This document shows, piece after piece, positions 39,372-49,608 of a stretch of 64,000 nucleotides of DNA (position 1 is the stretch's first letter; each line of letters begins with the position of its first letter). The translations under genes and the position numbers were made by a program. The notes under the pieces were generated by a model. That model ran no database searches and was not told the origin of the DNA. It saw nothing but the letters and a program-made list of their open reading frames with translations. This DNA is from Agrobacterium tumefaciens (lineage in GTDB: Bacteria; Pseudomonadota; Alphaproteobacteria; Rhizobiales; Rhizobiaceae), in assembly GCA_017744915.1 (NCBI GenBank), contig JAGIAH010000004.1, positions 434,001 through 498,000 on the forward strand, read 5' to 3'.

Positions 39372-40589
39372 CTATCGCAAATCGGGGGTGTGGTCAAACA
39401 GGCGCTGGTGGGCACGCAGTGCATAACTGTCGGTCATGCCGGCCAGATAGTCGCCCACATGGCGGGCCTTGGCGGCCACGCTCATGCCGGAAATGCTGTC
39501 CACCCAGTAGTGGCTCTGCATTTCCGCCGGCGTTTCCATATAACGGTGGAAAAGATCGGTGACGATCTGTGTGGCGCCGGCGCGGATGCGCATGATTTCC
39601 GGATGCCGATAGATGTGGCCGAACAGCAGCTTCTTGATCTGCCGGTCGGTTTCGGCCATCTCCGGCGAAAACGTCGCGACGGTGAAATCGGCGGCACGAA
39701 TATCCGCCGCACTCTTCGGTTTCAGCCGGGCGAGGTTTTGCTGCGCCACGCCGATCACATCTTCCACCATATGGGTGATCTGCCGGCGCATGATTTCGTT
39801 GGCGAAACGCTCCTTGTCGAGCACGGGATATTTGCCCCGTACCTCGGCCATCAGGCCGCCAAGGAAAGGCACCTCCTCCAGCATCTCGAATGTGAGATAA
39901 CCGGCGCGCAGACCGTCATCTATATCGTGGGTATTATAGGCGATGTCGTCGGCAATCGCCGCCACCTGCGCCTCCAGGCTCGCATAGCTGCCGATTTCCA
40001 GATCCTGCAGCTCGCAATATTCGAGAATGGGCAGCGGAACCGGCCCCTTGATGCCCTCGCCCCTGGCATTCACCAGCGGGCCATTGTGCTTGACGAGACC
40101 TTCCAGCGTTTCCCAGGTCAGGTTGATGCCGTCATATTCGGCATAACGGCGCTCCAGCTTGGTGACGATGCGCAGCGACTGCGCATTGTGATCGAAGCCG
40201 CCATAGGGCAGCAACACGGCATCCAGCGCATCTTCGCCCGTATGGCCGAAGGGCGTGTGGCCGAAATCATGCACCAGCGCCACGCCTTCGGCCAGATCCT
40301 CGTCGAGCTTCAGGGCACGGGCGAGCGCGCGGGCGATCTGCGCCACCTCGATGGTGTGGGTAAGCCGCGTGCGATAGTGGTCTCCGTCCGGGCTGATGAA
40401 CACCTGCGTCTTGTGCTTCAGGCGGCGAAAGGCCGTGGTGTGGACGATGCGGTCACGATCACGCTGGAATTCCGAGCGCGTCAGGCTTCCGGCCTCGGGA
40501 AAAAGACGCCCGCGCGTGGTCCATGGATCCGAAGCGAACACCGCCCTCTCGCCACTTCCAAAACCCAATGCGCGCTGGTCTATGATCAT
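39372..40589 (-). CDS. dgt: Deoxyguanosinetriphosphate triphosphohydrolase-like protein
   Basis: 405 aa HD-domain dNTP triphosphohydrolase. It starts [20 protein letters not shown] after an AGGTGG site; 21 extra upstream codons look non-homologous. HD residues lie in [25 protein letters not shown] and [12 protein letters not shown]. It probably controls dNTP pools. Divergent from the ErpA gene. Confidence 0.93.
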   Translation of the reverse strand: MIIDQRALGFGSGERAVFASDPWTTRGRLFPEAGSLTRSEFQRDRDRIVHTTAFRRLKHKTQVFISPDGDHYRTRLTHTIEVAQIARALARALKLDEDLAEGVALVHDFGHTPFGHTGEDALDAVLLPYGGFDHNAQSLRIVTKLERRYAEYDGINLTWETLEGLVKHNGPLVNARGEGIKGPVPLPILEYCELQDLEIGSYASLEAQVAAIADDIAYNTHDIDDGLRAGYLTFEMLEEVPFLGGLMAEVRGKYPVLDKERFANEIMRRQITHMVEDVIGVAQQNLARLKPKSAADIRAADFTVATFSPEMAETDRQIKKLLFGHIYRHPEIMRIRAGATQIVTDLFHRYMETPAEMQSHYWVDSISGMSVAAKARHVGDYLAGMTDSYALRAHQRLFDHTPDLR

Positions 40590-40803
40590 GCATCCACCTG
40601 TTGTCTTCGCCGGCCGGGGCTTCCTTTTGGTCTCGGCCATTGACCTTTTCATTCACCCTTCATACCTATCGCAGAGGTCAGCGCAAAGCATCATCGCCAC
40701 GTTGACCGCCTTCAACAGGCTATAGACCGTTAATTTGACCGGTTTATAATGATGACAACGAGATTATTGCTCTCCGGTTCTTGACCCCGGCAGGAGAAAC
40801 GAC

Positions 40804-41136
40804 ATGGAAAACAGCGACATTACCCTTTCGGAAGCAGCGGCGAAGCGAATCGCGCAGATCGTCGCCGCCGATGCCGGCAAACAGGCGCTGCGCGTCTCCG
40901 TGGAAGGAGGCGGCTGCTCGGGCTTCTCCTACAAGTTCGATCTGGCCGAAGACCCCACCGATGACGATATCGTGATCGCGCGCGGCGATGCCAAGGTGCT
41001 GATCGACAGCCTGTCCGTCGTTTATATGGCCGGCTCCGAAATCGACTTCGTCGACAATCTGCTCGGCCAGTCCTTCCAGATCAAGAACCCGAATGCCGTG
41101 GCAAGCTGCGGCTGCGGCACGAGCTTCTCGATCTGA
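40804..41136 (+). CDS. erpA: Iron-sulphur cluster insertion protein, ErpA/HesB type
   Basis: 110 aa A-type carrier delivering Fe-S clusters to apoproteins. The three conserved cysteines are in GGGCSGFSYKF and ASCGCGTSF near the C-terminus. The ErpA assignment over IscA rests on the FVDNLLGQSFQIKNPNA segment and lack of an isc neighbourhood. Followed by xthA after about 96 bases. Confidence 0.9.
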   Translation: MENSDITLSEAAAKRIAQIVAADAGKQALRVSVEGGGCSGFSYKFDLAEDPTDDDIVIARGDAKVLIDSLSVVYMAGSEIDFVDNLLGQSFQIKNPNAVASCGCGTSFSI

Positions 41137-41232
41137 CATCATCTTTCCACCACATCCACAGGGCCGTTTTCCAAAAACGGTGGCAATCGGTTTTGCATCG
41201 GGTAAAAGTACCCCCACAAAAGGGAAATTCCG

Positions 41233-42030
41233 ATGAAGATTGTCACCTGGAACATCAACGGCGTTAAGGCGCGTATCGAAAACCTCTGCCAGTGGCTGAA
41301 GGATTCGTCGCCCGACATCGTCTGCCTTCAGGAGATCAAGTCGGTCGACGAGGGCTTTCCCCGGCTGGAGCTTGAGGCGCTGGGTTATCACGTCGAGACC
41401 CATGGCCAGAAAGGCTTCAACGGCGTCGCCCTGCTCTCGAAGGTCAAGCCGGACGAGGTCAATCGCGGTCTGCCGGGCGATGATGCCGATGAACAGGCGC
41501 GTTTCATCGAAGGCGTGTTTTCCGTCGAAGGCGGCGCGATCCGTGTCTGCTCGCTTTACCTGCCAAACGGCAATCCGCCCGACGATCCGGTGAAATATCC
41601 CTACAAGCTTGCCTGGATGGAAAGGCTGCGGCGCTTTGCCGAAGACCGCCTTGCGCTGGAAGAGCCGCTGATTCTGGCGGGTGACTACAATGTCATTCCC
41701 GAGCCCTTCGATTGCCACGACCCCCGCGTATGGGAAGGTGACGCCCTGTTCCTGCCGAAGACCCGCGCGGCCTTCCGCAAGCTGGAGAATCTCGGCTTCA
41801 CCGATGCCGCGCGTGCGACGACCGATGCGGCAGGACTTTATTCCTTCTGGGACTATCAGGCCGGGGCATGGCCGAAAAACAACGGCATCCGCATCGATCA
41901 TCTGATGCTGTCAGCGGAAGCGGCTGACAGGCTGCAATCGGTCGAGATCGAAAAACATGTGCGGGCCTGGGAAAAACCGTCCGACCATGTGCCGGTCTGC
42001 GGTTATTTCGATTTCAACCCGGTCGGCTGA
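41233..42030 (+). CDS. xthA: Exodeoxyribonuclease III
   Basis: 265 aa Mg-dependent AP endonuclease/3'-exonuclease of base excision repair. It starts MKIVTWNINGVKARIENLCQ and contains CLQEIKSVDE (metal Glu), ILAGDYNVIPEPFD, GIRIDHLMLS and the catalytic SDHVPV at the C-terminus. Convergent with exoR. Confidence 0.96.
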   Translation: MKIVTWNINGVKARIENLCQWLKDSSPDIVCLQEIKSVDEGFPRLELEALGYHVETHGQKGFNGVALLSKVKPDEVNRGLPGDDADEQARFIEGVFSVEGGAIRVCSLYLPNGNPPDDPVKYPYKLAWMERLRRFAEDRLALEEPLILAGDYNVIPEPFDCHDPRVWEGDALFLPKTRAAFRKLENLGFTDAARATTDAAGLYSFWDYQAGAWPKNNGIRIDHLMLSAEAADRLQSVEIEKHVRAWEKPSDHVPVCGYFDFNPVG

Positions 42031-42088
42031 CCCGCTTCCATCGGGCGGATGAAACCGTCCCGATCGGCATTCTCAATCCGGCCCATTC

Positions 42089-42883
42089 TCAATCAGGATC
42101 GTTGAACTGCATGTTCTGCGCCATGGCGATGGCGGCGCGGCGATCATTTTCGCCGGCCAGAGAAAAGGCCTGCTCCTGCAGGTTCTGGATCCAGGTACAG
42201 TCCGCCGCCGTGCATTTGTCGAGCGCCGCGGTCATGAAGGCCAGCCCCTGCGTCGTCTGGCCTTCCTGGAAGATCAGATTGCCGAAAATCGACATGGCGC
42301 CGGCATGGCCGTGCTTGCGGGCCTGGTTCAACCACTTCTTGGCCTGCTGCACATCGGCGCGACCGCCCTCGCCGGCCAGGATCATCTCCGCCAGACGGAA
42401 CTGCGCTTCAGCCACGCCGAAGGTGGAAGCCACCTGGAAATAAAGCTGGCGGGCCTGCGAAAGGTCCATTTTCACCGGGCTGCCGGGAATGCCGTGACGG
42501 TAATAATCGGCAAGGGAAAGAAGTGCGTTGACGAAAAAGCCGGTATCTTCCGAACCGGGCTCCACGCCCTGATTGGCAATCTCGCTGTAGATCTTGAAAG
42601 CTTCGAAGTCGTTCTTGGCGACGCCATCGCCATAGGCATACATATTGGCAAGCGCCCAGCGCGAGCCGGTATGGCCTTTTTCGGCTGCGTAGCGATAGGC
42701 CTCGACGGCTTCACCCTTGTTGCCGTTCTTGTAGGCCTTGAAGCCGAACTTGAACAGGTCGAAGGGGCCGGATTCCTTGGTCACGCCCGCATTGATGTCA
42801 AAAGCCGCAGCAGGCATTGCGAGCGACGCAAGCAACATGCCCATAAGGAGCGGCTTTAAAACGTTGGCTTCACATTTCAGCAT
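42089..42883 (-). CDS. exoR: ExoR, periplasmic Sel1-repeat repressor of ChvG/ChvI
   Basis: 264 aa exported protein: hydrophobic LLMGMLLASLAMPAAAFD signal with an AAA-F cleavage site, then Sel1/TPR-like repeats (AVEAYRYAAEKGHTGSRWALANMYAYGDGVAKN; AQFRLAEMILAGEGG; AKKWLNQARKHGHAGAMSIFGNL). In Sinorhizobium and Agrobacterium ExoR holds the ChvG sensor inactive, and its degradation at low pH or in a host releases succinoglycan, motility and virulence control. Sequence and size fit closely. It has its own long upstream region of about 560 bases. Confidence 0.93.
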   Translation of the reverse strand: MLKCEANVLKPLLMGMLLASLAMPAAAFDINAGVTKESGPFDLFKFGFKAYKNGNKGEAVEAYRYAAEKGHTGSRWALANMYAYGDGVAKNDFEAFKIYSEIANQGVEPGSEDTGFFVNALLSLADYYRHGIPGSPVKMDLSQARQLYFQVASTFGVAEAQFRLAEMILAGEGGRADVQQAKKWLNQARKHGHAGAMSIFGNLIFQEGQTTQGLAFMTAALDKCTAADCTWIQNLQEQAFSLAGENDRRAAIAMAQNMQFNDPD

Positions 42884-43446
42884 TTCAGCGAACTTCTCTC
42901 ACTCTTCCCGGCATATAGCCAATACTTGCGGAATACTGCAAAGCCGAACCCCGCCGGGTCGCGATTTTTCGAACACACTGCGTCTTTCCGGCAGCACTTT
43001 CCAGCGCACCACCGGTGGTCTTTCGTGGCAATTGCCCTAATTTTCCAGTTAAACAGATATAGGCATAATTTCCGGCAATATAACGGCATCTCACCGCCCG
43101 CCGGTCAGCGCCAAACAAGAAAGCCGGGCGAAATTCCCGTATTACTTGCTTAAACCCTGAATCCAAATCCGTTTTCACTTTTCGGCATTGCGCACCACCA
43201 CATCAAACGCCTGCATGTTCTTCCATTCCCGCGTCCCTAAACATAAGCCAAGCACCCTGTTTGTGGCGGGAAATGGACAGATATGCTCACATTCCAACGC
43301 GACCCCACGCTTGCAGAAAAGTGTTGCCAAATCGTCACAAAACTTTCGGGCTAGAAAATTTTATCGAGCAGGAATCATAGTCGCGCATGAAAAAAGGCCC
43401 GGTTGGTAAACCGGACCTTTATTTTAGCATCAGCGAAAGGATTGGA
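42884..43446. other. Intergenic region between FadL-type porin and exoR
   Basis: About 560 bases holding the exoR promoter region on the minus strand and the fadL terminator near 43390-43424. Several short reading frames lack ribosome-binding sites and family features. The region near exoR is AT-richer than the coding DNA. Confidence 0.5.
43390..43424 (-). terminator. Rho-independent terminator of the FadL-type porin gene
   Basis: On the minus strand AAAGGTCCGGTTTACCAACCGG leads into GCCTTTTTTC: a GC-rich stem followed by a T run, just after the porin stop. Confidence 0.8.
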
Positions 43447-44736
43447 TCAGAACTTGACCTTCACGCCGGTCGAGATAGCCGCCACGAGGTCGTTGCCGAA
43501 GTCGTAGCCTGCCTCGTTGCCGCAGGTGAAGCCCGCGCCGCAGGGGCCGCCGTTGATCGAAGACTTACCCGAGGTCAGCAGACCAAGTGCGCCTGCAATC
43601 TTGAACTCGATGTTCTTGTTGGGCGAATAGACCACCTGTGTGCCAAGGGTCCAGGTGTCGGTCTGCGTACCGATAACCGTGGATGTGCCACGATCCCAGG
43701 TCAGGCTGACCGCGCCGCTCCACTGTTCGTTGAACTTGTGACCAACGCCGCCGGAAATCGTCCAGCCGTCGCGATAGAACAGGTCAAGCGTGTTCAGCGT
43801 GTCTGCGCCACTTGGAACGCAGGGAGACGTGCCGACCGCGCAGAAAGGAATGACCTGAATCTGGCTCCAGTCGGTCCACTTCACCGAACCGAAAGCAAGC
43901 CAGTCTGGCGCTATGCCGGATTGCACCTTAAGTTCGATGCTGTCTGGCATGGAAACGGAGCCATAGATCGGCACGAGCTTGCCACCGTATTTTGCAAGCG
44001 TCGGAGATATGGACGGCGGTGTCTGCGGGATCGCTCTGACATCGGCGAAGCCGGTCAGATCGTGATCAACAGCGCTGTTATAAACAAGGCTGGCGCGGAA
44101 CGCGATTTCAGGGATTTCATAGGCCATGCCGGCGCGCCAGCCCCAGCCATCGCCTTCCATCTCCAGCTTGCCCACGCCGCTGAAGCTGGACCATGCTGGG
44201 TTAAGACCAAGCACACCCGGTCCGAGAACCTGACGGTATTTGTAACCGCTGAGTTCCTGATAGAAACCGCCACCGATGATCGAAAAATCGCCCTTGCCGA
44301 GATCGAACTTGACGCGGCAGGTCGTAGCGTAGTTGTGCGACTTGACCTTGGTTTCGATGTTGTAGCTCGACCCCTGCCAGATCCCGGGCTTCAAATGTGC
44401 GCCCCACGGTTCGGAGTAATCGAACATGCAGTCGCCCAAATCACCGATTGCCGCCTTGGCACCGATACGGGTCGACCAGAAATTTTCGGAGTCATCTGCG
44501 CTGTTCGACCAGGACGCAGGCAAAGGACCGCTTTTCAGCGGATTGTCCCGCGCATTCTCCACCTTGCGCTGCGGTGCGACGAAAGTGGCGGAACTGTCGA
44601 GAACATAATCGGACGGATCGAACAGCAGGTCGATATTATAACCACCGCGCTCGAGGCCACCCGCCAGTGAGGGCGTTACCGCCGCGATGCTGACTGCGAA
44701 ACATACCGCGCCGCGAAAAATTGCAGTTTTTGCCAT
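43447..44736 (-). CDS. Outer-membrane long-chain fatty acid transporter, FadL/OmpP1/TodX family
   Basis: 429 aa from MAKTAIFRGAVCF, preceded by a GGGGAGAG site. The signal peptide ends around TPSLAGG. GLERGGYNIDLLFDPSDYVLDSSATFVAPQRK resembles the N-terminal hatch of FadL-like barrels. Repeated amphipathic strands follow and the chain ends in VKF, a C-terminal aromatic as in porins. It should form an outer-membrane beta-barrel for hydrophobic compounds. Monocistronic. Confidence 0.85.
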   Translation of the reverse strand: MAKTAIFRGAVCFAVSIAAVTPSLAGGLERGGYNIDLLFDPSDYVLDSSATFVAPQRKVENARDNPLKSGPLPASWSNSADDSENFWSTRIGAKAAIGDLGDCMFDYSEPWGAHLKPGIWQGSSYNIETKVKSHNYATTCRVKFDLGKGDFSIIGGGFYQELSGYKYRQVLGPGVLGLNPAWSSFSGVGKLEMEGDGWGWRAGMAYEIPEIAFRASLVYNSAVDHDLTGFADVRAIPQTPPSISPTLAKYGGKLVPIYGSVSMPDSIELKVQSGIAPDWLAFGSVKWTDWSQIQVIPFCAVGTSPCVPSGADTLNTLDLFYRDGWTISGGVGHKFNEQWSGAVSLTWDRGTSTVIGTQTDTWTLGTQVVYSPNKNIEFKIAGALGLLTSGKSSINGGPCGAGFTCGNEAGYDFGNDLVAAISTGVKVKF

Positions 44737-45135
44737 CTCTCTCCCCAATCAAGGCAATGTGATCGTCAAAAGAGTGAAGCGCTTCGCGGCAAATGACAAT
44801 CTGCCGCACTCTGGCACAGTTCTGCGACACTTCTCCATTTTTTACGTAAGAATTCCATGTCGATCCCCTTGTATAATCATTTTAGGTTATTTTTCTAATC
44901 CGATTGAAGCAATCAGACACAAAATGAAACAAATTCCCACCGGGGACAGGAATTGTCGCCAAATAACCACACTCACGAGTTTACCGAGGAAACGCGCTTA
45001 TCAGGCCGTTTTTGTTGGTTTTTTCGGCTGTTTTCAGCGATTTTGGCCGGATATGGCGTGAAATAATCGCTCTTTCAGCGCGCATGATTCGCCATTGCAG
45101 TGCAGCAATCAATCGAGACGAATTGTTACGCCAAA
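44737..45135. other. Intergenic region upstream of the FadL-type porin
   Basis: About 400 bases without a supported gene. It holds the porin promoter on the minus strand and, toward the valS end, a T-rich stretch (GTTTTTGTTGGTTTTTTCGG). No regulator site recognised. Confidence 0.4.
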
Positions 45136-45167
45136 GAAAAACGCCCCGTTGCAAACGGGGCGTTTTG
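45136..45167 (-). terminator. Rho-independent terminator of valS
   Basis: The perfect stem AAAACGCCCCGTT / AACGGGGCGTTTT with a GCA loop lies just past the valS stop; its A/T flanks make it usable in both directions. Confidence 0.85.
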
Positions 45168-45189
45168 TTCTGCAAAGCCTTAAGCGGTA

Positions 45190-48033
45190 TTACCCCGCTT
45201 CGCTGACCCGTGTGAGCGCCGTTCTCAGGCTTGCGAGCTGAACTTCCAGCTCCGCCTTGCGCTCGCGCTCGGCGGCGACGACTTCCGGATCGGCATTGGC
45301 CACGAATTTTTCGTTCGACAGCTTCTTGTCGATGCGTTCCATTTCCGCATCCACCTTGCCGATCGCCTTTTCGAGACGGGCTTCCTCGGCCGCCAGATCG
45401 ATGAGCTTGCCGAGTGGCAGGCAGACGGTGGCCTCACCGACGATGATCTGCGCGGAACCCTTCGGCGCAACATCGGCGGCGCGGATTTCATCCGCACGCG
45501 CCAGACGCCGGATGGCGGCGGCATGGCGGTCAAGCCGCGCTTCGGTGGAAGTGTTGGCGCCGACGACAACCAGCGAGGCGGTGGCGCCCGGCGGCACGTT
45601 CATCTCGGCGCGCGCAGAGCGGATGCCGGAGACGAGATCGATCAGCCAGTTGATTTCAGCCGCCGCGGCATCGTCACGGAATTCCGGCTCCGGCCAGTCG
45701 GTGAGGCAAAGCAGGTTATCCCGCTCTTCCCCCTCGCCGGCCGTATGCGCCCACAGCTCTTCCGTCATGAAGGGCATGAAGGGATGCAGGAGCTTGTAGA
45801 TCTCCTCCAGAACATAGGCCGCGCAGGCCTGCGATTCCGTTTTCGCCTTTTCGTCTTCGCCGCTGAAGACGGGCTTCAGCAGTTCCAGATACCAGTCGCA
45901 GAACTGGTTCCAGACGAAACGATAGAGAATGCCGGAAGCATCGTTGAAGCGGAAGTTCTCAAGCGCCGCCGTCACGTCGCGCGCCGTATTGGCAAGCTCG
46001 GTCAGGATCCAGCGGTTGATGGTGAGCGACGCGGTTTCAGCCAGGAAATGCGGATCGCGCTTCACGCCGTTCATTTCGGCAAAACGCGTGGCATTCCAGA
46101 GCTTCGTGCCGAAGTTGCGGTAACCGGCGATACGTGCCGGATCGAGCTTCACGTCACGCCCCTGCGCCGCCATGATGGCGAGCGTGAAACGCAGCGCATC
46201 CGCACCATATTCGTCGATCAGTTCCAACGGGTCGATGACGTTGCCCTTGGACTTCGACATCTTCTGGCCGTTCTTGTCGCGAACCAGCGCGTGGATGTAG
46301 ACCGTGCTGAACGGCTCGACCGGATTGCCGGCATCGTCCTTCATGAAATGCAGGCCCATCTGCATCATCCGCACCACCCAGAACGGGATGATGTCGAAAC
46401 CGGTGACCAGCACATTGGTCGGATAATAACGCGCCAGTTCCGGCGTCTGCTCGGGCCAGCCGAGCGTCGAGAACGGCCAGAGCGCCGACGAGAACCAGGT
46501 GTCGAGCACGTCTTCGTCGCGCGTCAGGATTTCGCCGGGCGCGAAGTTTTCGAGCTTCTCTTCCACCCAGGCCTTCCACGGGCCTTCATGGGCGATGTAA
46601 TGCTGGATGGCGGCCTGCAGCGCCTCTTCCTCGGTCTTTTCAACGAAGACCTGACCGTCCGGGCCGTACCATGCCGGAATCTGGTGTCCCCACCACAATT
46701 GCCGCGAGATACACCAGGGCTGGATGTTTTCCATCCACTGGAAGTAGGTGTTTTCCCAGTTCTTCGGCACGAAATTGGTGCGGCCTTCACGAACGGAGGC
46801 AATTGCCGGCTGGGCCAGCGTCTTGTTGTCCACCCACCATTGGTCGGTCAGGCGCGGCTCGATCGGCACGCCGCCGCGGTCGCCATGCGGCACCACATGC
46901 TTGTGCGGCTCGATCTTGTCGAGCAGGCCGGCTTCCTCGAAGATTTCGACGATGATCTTGCGGGCGGTAAAGCGGTCCTGCCCTTCCAGACGATCCCATG
47001 CGCCATGCAGCGCGGCCGGATGGTTGAGGCCTTCGAGGAAATCCTCGTTCTCCTTGATGGTGATCGTGCCATCGATATTCATGACATTGATGGCGCGCAG
47101 GCCGCAGCGCTTACCGACTTCGAAATCGTTGAAGTCATGCGCCGGCGTGATCTTGACCGCACCGGTTCCAGCCGTCGGATCGGCATAATCATCGGCAACG
47201 ATCGGGATCTTGCGGCCAACGATCGGCAGGATGACATGCTTGCCGATGATGCCCTTGTAGCGGTCATCCTTCGGGTTCACCGCAACGCCGGTATCGCCGA
47301 GCATGGTTTCGGGTCGCGTCGTGGCAACGACGATATAATCGCGCGTTTCAAACTCGGTGGGCTTGCCCTCCTCGTCGAAAGCGACCGGGTATTGATAGGT
47401 GACGCCCTTTTCCAGCGGATAACGGAAGTGCCAGAGGTTGCCCTTCACCTCGATCTGTTCGACTTCCATGTCGGAAATCGCAGTCTGCAGCTTGGGGTCC
47501 CAGTTGACGAGGCGCTTGGCCTTATAGATCAGGTTCTGCTTGTAGAGCGTGACGAAGACTTCGAGAACCGCCTCGGAGAGACCTTCATCCATGGTGAAGC
47601 GCTCGCGCGACCAGTCGCAGGAGGCGCCGAGGCGTTTCAGCTGGTTGAAGATCAGGCCGCCGGATTCAGCCTTCCATTCCCAGACCTTCTCCACGAAAGC
47701 CTCGCGACCCATCTCGCGGCGGCCCGGCAGCTGCTGTTCCATCAGCTTGCGCTCGACGACCATCTGCGTGGCGATGCCGGCATGGTCCATGCCCGGCTGC
47801 CACAGCACGTCCTTGCCGCGCATGCGCTCGAAGCGGACCAGAATATCCTGCAACGTGTTGTTGAGCGCATGGCCCATATGCAGGGAGCCGGTTACATTCG
47901 GCGGCGGGATGACGATGGTGAAGGTTTCCGCGCCCGGCTTGGCGTTGGCACCGGCACGAAAAGCGTTAGCCTCGTCCCAGGCTTTGGCGATCTTCGGTTC
48001 GACGGATGCGGAATCGTAGGTCTTTTCGAGCAT
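45190..48033 (-). CDS. valS: Valyl-tRNA synthetase
   Basis: 947 aa class I synthetase. HIGH-type PPPNVTGSLHMGHALNNTLQD lies near residue 45 and KMSKSKGNVIDP near residue 590. The editing domain (CP1, with VATTRPETMLGDTGVAVNP) and a C-terminal coiled coil (LEKAIGKVDAEMERIDKKL) are present. Followed by a strong terminator. Confidence 0.97.
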   Translation of the reverse strand: MLEKTYDSASVEPKIAKAWDEANAFRAGANAKPGAETFTIVIPPPNVTGSLHMGHALNNTLQDILVRFERMRGKDVLWQPGMDHAGIATQMVVERKLMEQQLPGRREMGREAFVEKVWEWKAESGGLIFNQLKRLGASCDWSRERFTMDEGLSEAVLEVFVTLYKQNLIYKAKRLVNWDPKLQTAISDMEVEQIEVKGNLWHFRYPLEKGVTYQYPVAFDEEGKPTEFETRDYIVVATTRPETMLGDTGVAVNPKDDRYKGIIGKHVILPIVGRKIPIVADDYADPTAGTGAVKITPAHDFNDFEVGKRCGLRAINVMNIDGTITIKENEDFLEGLNHPAALHGAWDRLEGQDRFTARKIIVEIFEEAGLLDKIEPHKHVVPHGDRGGVPIEPRLTDQWWVDNKTLAQPAIASVREGRTNFVPKNWENTYFQWMENIQPWCISRQLWWGHQIPAWYGPDGQVFVEKTEEEALQAAIQHYIAHEGPWKAWVEEKLENFAPGEILTRDEDVLDTWFSSALWPFSTLGWPEQTPELARYYPTNVLVTGFDIIPFWVVRMMQMGLHFMKDDAGNPVEPFSTVYIHALVRDKNGQKMSKSKGNVIDPLELIDEYGADALRFTLAIMAAQGRDVKLDPARIAGYRNFGTKLWNATRFAEMNGVKRDPHFLAETASLTINRWILTELANTARDVTAALENFRFNDASGILYRFVWNQFCDWYLELLKPVFSGEDEKAKTESQACAAYVLEEIYKLLHPFMPFMTEELWAHTAGEGEERDNLLCLTDWPEPEFRDDAAAAEINWLIDLVSGIRSARAEMNVPPGATASLVVVGANTSTEARLDRHAAAIRRLARADEIRAADVAPKGSAQIIVGEATVCLPLGKLIDLAAEEARLEKAIGKVDAEMERIDKKLSNEKFVANADPEVVAAERERKAELEVQLASLRTALTRVSEAG

Positions 48034-48174
48034 TTCCTGACCTGAATTTTAGAGTTCTTGTGTGAATTTTTTAAATAAGGATGGACGGGAGAGAGTCAAC
48101 AGAAACCCGCCCGCGAGCCAACCATTGAGTGGACCCACGGGTGACTATGCCCCCATAACACCTTCATCTTCAAC

Positions 48175-48205
48175 AAAAAAGCCGCTCCTGTGCCGGAGCG
48201 GCTCC
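48175..48205 (-). terminator. Rho-independent terminator of popZ
   Basis: The stem GCCGCTC ... GAGCGGC is followed on the minus strand by TTTTTTG. It lies between popZ and valS. Confidence 0.8.
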
Positions 48206-48251
48206 TGTTTCGTCGCATCATCAGCGAATACAGCCGGTGGCCAGACCGGCC

Positions 48252-49220
48252 TTAACGGCGTGAGCCGCGCGCGACGCGCTCGATTTCCTCGCGCACGAGG
48301 CGCTCGACCAGCGTCGGAAGATTGTCTTCCAGCCAGTCCTGCAGCATCGGGCGCAGCATATCGGCTGCCAGATCCTCGATCGAACGCCGCTCGACGCCGT
48401 CGAAAACCTCCGCCAGCTCGCTGAAGGAACGGGCGATCTGCGCGCCGGCGGCGGCGGAAAGGAGATTGAGCGACAGGCCGTCCTCGACATCCGCCCTGTC
48501 TTTCGTTTCCAGCTCGGCCAGATCGAATGCCGGCATCTCCACGGCGGGCTCCCGCACCGTAACGTCGAAGCGCTCCGTGGCCAGCGGCATTTCGATGGCG
48601 CCGCGCAGCGTCAGCTGATCGAAGCGGTTTTCCGCCAGAGGCGCGCTTTCAATGGCGGCCGCAGCAGCACGGTCTTCCGATGCGAAAGGCACCGGCTGCT
48701 CGCTGGCGCTGGCAACGGCGGCCATGAGCGGGCGAACATCCGTCGGACGCTGCGGTGCCGCCCGTTCAGTGGAGGGTGCGACAGGCTGCGATACATTCGA
48801 GGAAGCGGGTGTGGCCTCGGACGCGCCACGCTGGGCCTGTGCGGCAAATGCCTGCGGCCCCATGGCGGCGTTGCGGTCGGCGGCGGCGCGCACGCGGGCG
48901 GCGACATCGGCAAGCGACATGGTCTTTTCACCCTGGCTCTCCTGCCGCTCGGCGGCGGGCTTTTCGGAGGCAGGTGAAAAATCCTGCGCCGGACGGGCGC
49001 CAAAAGCCTGATTTGCAGCGGGGGGAACACGCGCCGGCGGGCTCACGGGCTCCGCCACGAAGGCGGCCTCGCTTGCGGCTCCGTCTTCATCGTCATAAAC
49101 CGGCGGCAACTGCCCGGAAAACGCGCCTGCCGGCCCGGTTTCGTTGCTTTCGATGATCCGGCGAATAGACGCCAGAATTTCTTCCATGGACGGTTCACGC
49201 GCGACACTTGGCTGAGCCAT
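48252..49220 (-). CDS. popZ: PopZ/DUF2497 polar organising protein
   Basis: 322 aa from MAQPSVAREPSMEEILASIR; upstream codons to 49433 are non-homologous in look. The N-terminal EPSMEEILASIRRIIESN helix is the PopZ signature. The middle is a disordered Ala/Pro/Glu-rich region. The C-terminal helices (DLAADMLRPMLQDWLEDNLPTLVERLVREEIERVARG) drive oligomerisation into a polar matrix. In Agrobacterium PopZ marks the growing pole and helps in cell division and segregation. Confidence 0.93.
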   Translation of the reverse strand: MAQPSVAREPSMEEILASIRRIIESNETGPAGAFSGQLPPVYDDEDGAASEAAFVAEPVSPPARVPPAANQAFGARPAQDFSPASEKPAAERQESQGEKTMSLADVAARVRAAADRNAAMGPQAFAAQAQRGASEATPASSNVSQPVAPSTERAAPQRPTDVRPLMAAVASASEQPVPFASEDRAAAAAIESAPLAENRFDQLTLRGAIEMPLATERFDVTVREPAVEMPAFDLAELETKDRADVEDGLSLNLLSAAAGAQIARSFSELAEVFDGVERRSIEDLAADMLRPMLQDWLEDNLPTLVERLVREEIERVARGSRR

Positions 49221-49608
49221 ATCAATCCCCGGTTTCCACTCTTGAGCACCCTTGCCGCATCCCTCGGATATCGGCCGGAGCACTCTTACCTGTTCAATTC
49301 GCACATCGTTTCCGCGACAACCGAAGCCGGTGCCGGGCCGATGCCCTGAAACAGGTTCGGCCAAAGCACTTGAGCATTTCGCCATCCCTGTTGCAGGCTC
49401 ATACGGGGCAGAAATACGCACACCCCGAATCACCCTTAGTCTAGGGCAGCATAACCCGGAACTAAATCACTGATTCGACAAGTTTCATGATGATGCACAG
49501 CTTTGTGCGCGCTGCCCGGAAACCGGTACTCTCCTGATAAGTCAGGCACAAAAAAGCCGGGGCGGAAAATCCACCCCGGCTCTCTGAAAACGGATGATCG
49601 TCTGCCGA
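49221..49608. other. Intergenic region between popZ and the PIMT-like gene
   Basis: About 390 bases without a supported gene. It contains the popZ promoter side and, at 49550-49582, the terminator of the upstream PIMT-like gene. Confidence 0.4.
49550..49582 (-). terminator. Rho-independent terminator of the PIMT-like gene
   Basis: On the minus strand AGCCGGGGTGGATTTTCCGC continues as CCCGGCTTTTTTG: a GC-rich stem and a T run. Confidence 0.85.

Noticed and set aside
42885..43446. Frames of 70-100 codons upstream of exoR
   Set aside because: Mutually overlapping on both strands, no start signals, Arg/Lys/Pro-rich random composition.
45523..48045. 840-codon plus-strand frame opposite valS
   Set aside because: Antisense shadow of an unambiguous synthetase gene.
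49221..49608. Search for tolC between popZ and the PIMT-like gene
   Set aside because: The gap is too short and holds only regulatory sequence and a terminator; I cannot say from this window whether tolC moved elsewhere.
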